A DNA stretch of 64,000 bases from Neoechinorhynchus agilis. Taxonomy: Eukaryota; Acanthocephala. The DNA lies in the NCBI GenBank assembly GCA_051530055.1, contig CM121342.1:15748001-15812000 (forward strand). The letters run 5' to 3'. Numbering within the stretch: position 1 is the stretch's first letter; each line of letters opens with the position of its first letter. The notes below the pieces were generated by a model. That model made no database searches, was not told the origin of the DNA, and saw only the letters and a list, made by a program, of their open reading frames with translations. This document shows positions 57,101 to 64,000 of the stretch, one piece after another. The position numbers and the translations under genes are program-made.

Positions 57101-58381
57101 ACATTTGAGGGTTTTTTAGGCTGTTCATTTTTTAATTAGCTCATTCACGGCAGTTAAGTTTGCATTGAATGAACAATCCATTCTGCCCTAAAAAATGCTC
57201 TAAATTCGTTTTAATGATTCAATGCCAAAAATGTAAATACCGAGTTTCTGTCTACAAATGTACATCGTTAAATCAGTTTAGTGATATTCCTTTTGAGTCC
57301 CACAATCTTCTTTCCTCAGTTGCACTTCATTTCTTGTGCCTTGAACAAATGTTGGACCAAATCTAATGGGTTAAAGTATTGTTTTATTTTCTAAAATGTA
57401 ACCACTAACAAAACTGGATTTTCGTTGCGTGATGGGATTCCGATTAAATTGCCCCGTTTTGTATAATGAAATCCAGGAACCCAACCCTGCTTCCCGTCCT
57501 TTCAATGTCGTCAAACACACGATTCAATGCCGTTTAACAAAATATAAAACATTTGAGGGTTTTTTAGGCTGTTCATTTTTTAATTAGCTCATTCACGGCG
57601 GTTTCGTTTGCATTGAATGAACAATCCATTCTCCGTTCAAAAATGCTCTAAATTCGTTTTAGTGATTCAATGTCAAAAATGTAAATACTGAGTTTCTGTC
57701 TACAAATGAACATCGTTAAATCAGTTTGGTAATATTCTTTTTAAGTCCCACAATCTTCTTTTTTCAGTTGCACTTCATTTTTTGTACCGTTGAACAAATG
57801 TTGGACCAAGTCTAATACGTTAAAGTATTGTTTTATTTTCTAAAATGTAACCACTAACAAAACTGGATTTTCGTTGCGTGATGGGATTCCGATTAAATTG
57901 CCCCGTTTTGTGTAATGAAATCCAGGAACCCAACCCGGCTTCCCGTCCTTTCAATGTCGTCAAACGCACGATTCAATGCCGTTTAACAAAATATAAAACA
58001 TTTGAGGGTTTTTAGGCTGTTCATTTTTTAATTAGCTCATTCACGGCAGTTAAGTTTGCATTGAATGAACAATCCATTCTCCGTTCAAAAATGCTCTAAA
58101 TTCGTTTTAGTGATTCAATGTCAAAAATGTAAATACCGAGTTTCTGTCTACAAATGAACATCGTTAAATCAGTTTGGTAATATTCTTTTTAAGTCCCACA
58201 ATCTTCTTTCCTCAGTTGCACTTCATTTTTTGTGCCTTGAACAAATGTTGGACCAAATCTAATGGGTTAAAGTATTGTTTTATTTTCTAAAATGTAACCA
58301 CCAACAAAACTGGATTTTCGTTGCGCCATAGGATTCCGATTAAATTGCCGCGTCTTGTGTAATGAAATCCAGAAACCCAAC
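45179..58381. repeat. satellite array, about 30 monomers of 430-448 bp
   Basis: Head-to-tail repeats counted by the anchor TTTCAATGTCGTCAAACACACG, near 45179, 45575, 46013, 46444, 46879, 47311, 47759 and on to 57948. Type A monomers are 448 bp and type B about 432 bp. B lacks the 16 bases ACAAATGAACATCGTT and carries GATATTCAATGCC where A has GTGATTCAATGTC. From about 48670 to 52187 the two alternate strictly (880-bp unit); from 54384 to 57072 only 448-bp units follow. Copies are about 95% alike by eye. A 75-codon minus-strand frame is open in at least 18 copies. I see no rRNA, snRNA, spliced-leader or tRNA sequence in the monomer. Confidence 0.95.
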
Positions 58382-58987
58382 TTTTTCGTAATGGGAAAAG
58401 CTAAAATAGATGACTGCGTTGCAGAAATATGCCGGTTGTGAGTTCGAGGGCTTTTCTCCGCCACGGTTATTGGAAAGATCTTTCAGAAGCTCTGAACATT
58501 ATTAAGCAAAAGGGGCTATTGTAAACGTCCTCAGCGTTTATCCAGAATTAGCGGAGAACAGACTGGGACTTCGGCGACCGCTGCAACCGTCACCATCGTC
58601 TCAACTTCTAGTTTTGTCATGGACAATTGTGATCTGGGATCACGAGACCTTATCTCAGTAATATGCGTGGGAGACCTTGACGAATCCTCGAATCTTAGGC
58701 GGCCAAAGACGATGGAGACAGAATATTTTAAACTAGTGACCGTGCAGAAACGGCTTTGACGACTCGAATTACTGGGCCATTGAATCTTTACATCTTGAAC
58801 GTGATTTTTTGGAGGCAGCAAAATAACACATTAAACTGTGTTCATTCGAAACCGATTTTCCTTCAAATCTGCATTCCGAGACGTCGATTCATCCGGATTA
58901 ATCGTCGAAACCGAGGCAGCCAACAATGACGACTAACATCCACATTCCGCACCCGTCACGTATTCCCCTAAAAACTCTCGTTTCTAG
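58382..58987. other. gap between satellite and SLC35A gene
   Basis: A minus-strand frame at 58531-58821 is open for 96 codons but has no recognisable feature. The 3' part should hold the transporter promoter. The edge of the satellite is abrupt at 58381. Confidence 0.35.
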
Positions 58988-60246
58988 ATGAGTTCAAATG
59001 ACAGCGATGGCGAAAGAGCGAGTCACGGCGTCCTAGTTGCAAGACGCGTAAGTTTCCAAGACGCTAGTTTCAAACAACCCATTGTCCCTGAAATCCTTGA
59101 CTATTTGGGCCATCTTCCTTGTAGGTTAACAAAAGGAAGCTGCTTAAGGCCAGGCTGCTGCTTAAGTCGGACTCATTGATGATTGACAATGAAGCCATTA
59201 AATATGTTTCTCAATGTTGGCATTTAACAACCCCAATCTTACTTATACTTCAGAACTCGTTCATGACATTGGTCGTTCGGCATATGAAGCTGAGAAAGTC
59301 GTACTCGTTTATGAACACAACAGCTGTCTTTTGGACAGAAATTATAAAATTGAAACTGTCATTGATCCTCATAGCACTCAACCATTCATCTTTCAGTGCT
59401 TTTCAGCAAACTCTTAGGCAAAAACTGTTTTCAGCCAATTTTACTACTCTTAAATCGTTCCTTCCTGCACTTCTCTACTCCTTTCAAAACAATCTCCTCT
59501 ACATTGCAATGGGAAACCTCGACGCAGCTACTTTTCAAGTCTCATATCAGCTTAAAATACTCACCACTGCTGCCTGCATGTGGTTGATTTTGGGAAAACG
59601 GCTATCTTTTACGCAATGGATTACCTGATACAATTAATGATCATCGGAAGGGCTACTAATCTTGGGATGATCGTTGGCTTTCTTATCAGATTCACTCGTT
59701 TTGATGTTCGTCGGCGTTGTCTTAGTTCAAACAAATTCAGTGCAATCAAACCAAAAGCACACCAATCCTCTTGTGGGATTGAGTTCCACTCTCGCCGCTT
59801 GTGTCCTATGCAGCTTCGCGGGTGTGTATACTGAGAAAATCCTAAAGGACGATGAACTCGATACTTGGACTAGAAATGCTCATCTTGCCTTCTTCAGTGC
59901 AATTGTGTCCGGTTTTACAATGCTCATCTATGACGGAACCAATATAATCAAATTAGGACTTCTTAGCGGGTACGGTCCTCTCACATGGGCGGCGATACTG
60001 GCGCAAGCCTTTGGCGGACTGATTGTGGCTCTTGTAATTAAGAACCATGATAATATCATTAAAGCATTCGCTAATGTTTCATCGATCATTTTGTCGACTG
60101 TGCTCGCTGCCATGTATCTTGATACTTACATCACTCGTCAATTGGTAGCTGGGATGACTATTGTGCTCGTCAATATTCTCGTATATTTATACCACAAAGC
60201 TGTTTCTAAAAAAATCAAATCCATTGTAAAAACTTGTACATCGTGA
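58988..60246 (+). CDS. SLC35A-type nucleotide-sugar transporter
   Basis: Golgi antiporter of the SLC35A family (UDP-galactose, UDP-GlcNAc or CMP-sialate for UMP or a like nucleotide). Exon 1 is 58988-59047; a 77-bp GT-AG intron follows; exon 2 starts at 59125 and runs to about 59619; the last exon starts at about 59690. Landmarks: LPALLYSFQNNLLYIAMGNL, ATFQVSYQLKILTTA, FAGVYTEKILK, TWAAILAQAFGGLIVALVIK and NVSSIILSTVLA, plus about ten hydrophobic helices. The ATG lies directly after GTTTCTAG. Substrate cannot be told from sequence alone; the QLKILTTA and AGVYTEKILK blocks are shared by SLC35A1, A2 and A3. The junction near 59620-59689 has no GT donor and may reflect an error or an odd intron. 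Confidence 0.9.
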
Positions 60247-60439
60247 TGAAGTTTCAGAACTTGTTGCGATAAATCCTCGTTTGATCACACAACTTTTACG
60301 GACTGTCAAAACTAATAACCACTTGTAGTCGTGGATATATTACTAACTTCACAAATATTCGAAATCTTTTCATGCATCAACAAGTGATTGTCAAAATAAT
60401 ACTTCGAAACGCGATCCTAACAAGGCAATTTTTAATGAC

Positions 60440-60910
60440 CTCATTGTGCAATCTGATTCCTCGGTTGACGAGTATTTTAGCTTTATTTTATTTGCAAAAA
60501 GATCCATATTTATAGGACAACACAAGCAAAACCGAATACGCAATGCTAAACATTTGATTTTCTCCCTCTCACCGAATACCTTTATAAGATTTTCTACTGA
60601 CAAGCAGTGCGCCTTTAAACCCTACCACTACAAATTTGACTCCGTTTTATTCCCCTTTTCATACGAGAACAACACTCGCATTCCCAATTCCATTCACCCT
60701 CTCTCAACCTTGCACCTCCTTCTACTTCTGCTCCTATTTCCATACTGTCCAATCTTCTCGAATATTATGACCCGAAATGAACCGGAGACAAGACCCAACC
60801 TCACAAACGTCCCTGCAAACAATACCAAGGAGCTTTCACACCCATCCGGACCAGTAATTTACTCCAAAATAAACAACCACATTCAGGAAATATATCATAT
60901 GGTTTGAGTG
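60440..60910 (+). mobile_element. LINE 3' tail
   Basis: IFSLSPNTFIRFST..KPYHYKFDSVLFPFSYENN is the C-terminal end of the CR1/jockey-group LINE; the same end is present at 24450-24690. A Leu-rich run with repeated CTTCT follows, then non-coding tail. Confidence 0.65.
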
Positions 60911-61039
60911 TTCACGAAGAGCCAGAGGTACATGGTTCTTCTACTTTGAACAATGAAATGTGTTATTATTTTAAGTTGAAAATTAGCTCTAATGATTAAA
61001 AGGTCACTCTCCGTTAACTTGTTAAGTTTTCTAACGCGG

Positions 61040-61782
61040 CTAATTCAATCGTGAGAATATCGGGTAGGGAGATGTCCGTTCTGGTGGGGGTTGGTGGTTA
61101 CGGTTTGCAGGATAGCTTGTGAGGTTAGTCTCTCCTCAGGTTCATTTCAGATTATGATATCCGAGAAGATTGGGCAGCATGGACCATTCAACGAAGGTGT
61201 GCAAATGTACAGACAAAAAGTGATTATTTTCAACAATGAAGCTAAAATCGTGTAATTCTACCCCCAGTTTGCCTTTTTAAACTTTGATATCTGTAGTCCA
61301 GCTTTATATATAAACATGTTTTGTTGATTGTGGTTGGTTGGTCGATTTTGGTTGGTTAATTTGTAGTTGTTGTGTTCCGTTCTTTCCTCCGAATCAATTC
61401 GCATTGGAAGGATTGAGCAGCGGGGAAGAAAGAGCGGAGTTAGAGATTTGTGCGAGGAACTGATGGATGGGAAATGTTGGGGCGACGAGTGTTGTAAGTG
61501 TGAGTAAAAGAGAATGAAGGCGCTTTGAATGCTTTTGAAAGATTAGAGAGAGGTGTTTTTCTAAGGGCAGGAGTTCGGAGGAGCAGATTAGAGTGCACCT
61601 CTAGTGAAATGTATTAAGTTTTTGGAAACGGCAAGAAGAAAAATTGCGGAAGGTTGGATATGCGCGTAGGTGATCGTTGGTAGGATGGTGGACATATAAA
61701 AGTACTTACGGTCATTGAATGAGAATCCAAGGAATCGGAGGCGTTTAAGAAGATAGAGTTTAGTGGGCCCTTCTCAAATTAG
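61040..61782 (-). mobile_element. LINE 3' tails, minus strand (two pieces)
   Basis: On the minus strand, GGTCCATGCTGCCCAATCTT (about 61165-61185) matches the tail at 24640. A second piece from about 61370 to 61760 is G-rich on the plus strand and shares AGAGATTTGTGCGAGGAAC with 33750. Both are non-functional ends. Confidence 0.5.
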
Positions 61783-61857
61783 GCTTTCGGTTATCGGAAA
61801 AATCTCGTATCCGAATGGTGTCCGACCGAATTATTTCGGATAAACGACGTTCTACTG
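61783..61857. mobile_element. pogo/Tigger-like terminal fragment
   Basis: Read on the minus strand the end is CAGTAGAACGTCGTTTATCC, followed inward by GAAATAATTCGG and a second TTATCCGA-like unit (CCGATAACCGAA). CAGTAGAAC..TTATCCGAA is the terminal repeat of many pogo/Tigger-type Tc1/mariner elements, and the end abuts a TA, their target. The other end is not found, so only a solo terminus is present. Confidence 0.6.
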
Positions 61858-61862
61858 TAACT

Positions 61863-62580
61863 GGTAATCGTCTTCCTCGTTTCCCGAAAAGAATATAAAA
61901 ACACCGGTTCTAGAAAGGGCTGTTTTTAGATTTAAAAAGAGAATCGATGATGATTGTGCATTAAATTAACGGAAATCGATGCACCTGATTACTTGATCGA
62001 GGATTTTCCTCATTTACAAATTTCAGATCCTTAAGTGTCAGTAAAAAAGAATTTATTAACACCTTTACAACCCTCCGTCAGAAGAAAAGCATTCGTCGAT
62101 AATCCACAAAAAATTTCGCTCTTGATCTGCACGGAAGAAATAAAATGACGTTAGTTCGCTAAAATATAAAAGAATGATCTTCAGCGATATTTGAAAATAA
62201 AATTGGGATGTTTTTAGAGGCTCAGTATGTTATATTTGTTATGATTTCAATATGCTCGAATTTTTGTTTCGTGTAGGGACCGTAATTGCACTTAAAAAAT
62301 CCCTTTTATTGATTTATCTGCGCGTATGATATTAAAATTTGGCATTTTTCCCGCACTTCAATTTTAAGAAACGATCAAAAGCGGATCTGATTTGGTTTTT
62401 GCTTTTCCTGAAATCGGTTGTTATTTCTCATAAAATGAAAGCCGCTGGTTTGTGTTTTAATAAAATGCCTACACATTCTCTAAAAATCGCAGCATTCTGA
62501 TTGGCTTAAAATTGAGATGAGGCGCAGTTAGATAATTAGAGTTCTTAAGAGCACAACGTGAGTGACACGGTCTTTTTAAG
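61863..62580. other. intergenic upstream of DDX54, nothing recognised
   Basis: AT-rich, with only short frames and no recognised repeats. It should contain the DDX54 promoter. TCTTTTTAAG precedes the start codon. Confidence 0.4.
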
Positions 62581-64000
62581 ATGTTGAATAAAGGCGATAA
62601 AGGACAAAGGTCCAAGAAGTTCAAAAAAGGCGCATTTCAATGCATGGGACTTCATCCTGCACTTTTGAAAGGTATTTTCGCTTGTGGATACAAGCAACCA
62701 ACGCCCATCCAACGTGAAATGATACCCATTGCTCTGACTGGCTCTGATGTGGTTGCAATGGCACGAACGGGGAGTGGCAAGACTGCAGCTTTTCTTATCC
62801 CGATACTGAACCAACTGCTTTTGAACACTGATGATCTGAAGCACGAAATAGCGGTGACCCTGAAACCATTCGATAACATTCGTGCACTGATCCTGAGTCC
62901 AACAAGAGAAATTGCGATTCAAACATTTAAGTTTCTGAAGAGGATTGGCAAGTACGTGTTGGGATCAAAGAATGGAAAACTAAGTAGCGCATTAATAACT
63001 GGTGGTTCGGAAAGTCTTGACAGTCAATTCGATCTTTTAACGAATAATTGTCCACAAGTTTTAGTGGCTACGATCGGTCGGCTGCTTCATCTTTCCGTAG
63101 AGATGGAAGTCAAGAAGTTCCTTAATGTCAAATTTCTTGTCTTGGACGAAGCAGATCGCCTTTTTGAGCAAGCACGAGAGTCCAAATCAGACGAGGCTCT
63201 TGTACAGATTCATGAAATTCTTAAACGACTTCCTAGTGAAGGACGACAAAATATGCTTGTGTCTGCAACGCTTCCGAGACAACTTATACAGTTCGCAAAC
63301 GCTGGTCTTAACTCACCAGTAGTAGTTCGTTTAATTCATGTATTCGTGATCGGCTCGACGAAATCGGAAAGCAAGCCATTACCGAAGGACATCCTGTTCT
63401 CCAACGTTTAGTTTTCACTCCTGAATTATTTATATGGGCTTTCGCGTTTCTTTGATTCATAAAATCAACATTCGATTATCTAAATAATATCACGATTACA
63501 TGAAAAAGACTCTGATATGCGATTAAGCCCATACTTATCAGACGTTCATTATATTATGTGCCGCCAAAACTATCAGTCGAAACTTTCGATTCTGGCTAAT
63601 ATGCTTGCCGATGGCCGTTACGTTCGACGACCGTGTGCCATATTTGTTGCCACCAAACACGACGTCGAGCTACTTTGCTCTATGATTGATCAACATTTAA
63701 ATTTAGCCAAATGTGCCGGTCTTTACGGAAAGATGGACCAGGTGGCGCGCGAAATGGCCTTAAATAGATTCATAAATCTAAAAGCGGATTGTCTTGTTGT
63801 TACAGACGTTGCTGCGCGAGGGATAGATATTCCAGCATTGGACTGTGTTGTAAATTTCAACTTTCCTGCTACCGGAAAATTATTTATTCATAGAATTGGC
63901 CGTGTAGCTAGAAGACCATCAGTTCACGGCTCAACAGCAATTTGTTTGGTCGCGGTAGACGAGATTCCCCGTCTTTTGGACGTACATCTTTTGCTTGGAT
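62581..64000 (+). CDS. DDX54: DDX54-like nucleolar DEAD-box helicase, cut by the window end
   Basis: ATP-dependent RNA helicase of the DDX54/Dbp10 family, needed for large ribosomal subunit assembly. Motifs in order: Q motif GYKQPTPIQRE, motif I ARTGSGKT (residues 61-68), Ia PTREIA, II DEAD (189-192), III SAT, then after an intron IFVATKHDVELL, V TDVAARGID and VI HRIGRVAR. GAFQCMGLHPALLKGI and VDEIPRLLDVHLLLG are specific to this family rather than other DEAD-box proteins. Coding runs from 62581 to about 63333 and resumes at about 63508; the 174 bp between lack a GT-AG solution at the ends homology predicts. The C-terminal half lies beyond 64000. Confidence 0.92.

Noticed and set aside
45179-58381. 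A tandem gene cluster (5S rRNA, snRNA or spliced-leader genes) as the source of the repeat.
   Set aside because: No segment of the monomer resembles 5S rRNA, an Sm site with a leader donor, or a tRNA.
63346-63450. A protein-like frame (RDRLDEIGKQAITEGHPVLQ) in the DDX54 gap.
   Set aside because: It does not align with the helicase family and is out of frame with both flanking exons; it could be chance or an undescribed insertion, so no exon is called.

Overview
The window is AT-rich nuclear DNA from an invertebrate animal. The host genes are metazoan (RAB27, DENND1, CPSF6, HP1, TAPT1, CACYBP and three mitochondrial ribosomal or SPOUT proteins). Most introns I could place are tiny (41-56 bp) and end in TTTTAG, TTTCAG or GTTAG. 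Seven start codons sit directly behind an AG that looks like a splice acceptor, as expected of spliced-leader trans-splicing. Together this suggests a small-intron ecdysozoan, perhaps an enoplean nematode, but the phylum is inferred and not proven.

Layout, left half: an unassigned ORF (377-868); CPSF6 (2266-4281, minus); inverted-repeat elements (4538-5056); SPOUT1 (6220-7894, plus), tail-to-tail with RAB27 (7915-9078, minus); a long inverted-repeat element (10086-10612); an orphan Pro/Cys-rich ORF (10860-11258); HP1 (12618-13314, minus); a retroelement 3' fragment (13640-14321); DENND1 (15067-18092, plus); MRPL13 (18717-22973, plus), whose first intron carries a 3.5-kb antisense LINE; LINE debris; an intronless secreted LRR protein (25070-26998, minus).

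Middle (28.9-34.6 kb): a nest of retroelement pieces. These are a LINE fragment, the 3' part of a Penelope-like element with an uninterrupted RT/GIY-YIG frame, a tRNA-like head joined to Penelope-derived sequence, an RTE-like LINE tail and more LINE debris. An inverted duplication (35070-35640) follows.

Right half: LARS1 (35963-39469), MRPS31 (39744-40678) and TAPT1 (41589-43254) on the plus strand, then CACYBP (43397-44089, minus). A satellite of about 30 monomers fills 45179-58381, with a 432+448 bp higher-order repeat in its middle. SLC35A nucleotide-sugar transporter (58988-60246), LINE tails, a pogo-like terminal fragment and DDX54 (62581 to beyond the window) complete it.

The host genes are mostly housekeeping: mRNA 3'-end choice (CPSF6), mitochondrial translation (MRPL13, MRPS31), cytosolic translation (LARS1), ribosome assembly (DDX54) and Rab traffic (RAB27, DENND1). 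No multi-gene pathway is evident. The most unusual content is repeat-derived: Penelope-related palindromes, the composite tRNA/Penelope repeat and the two-phase satellite.
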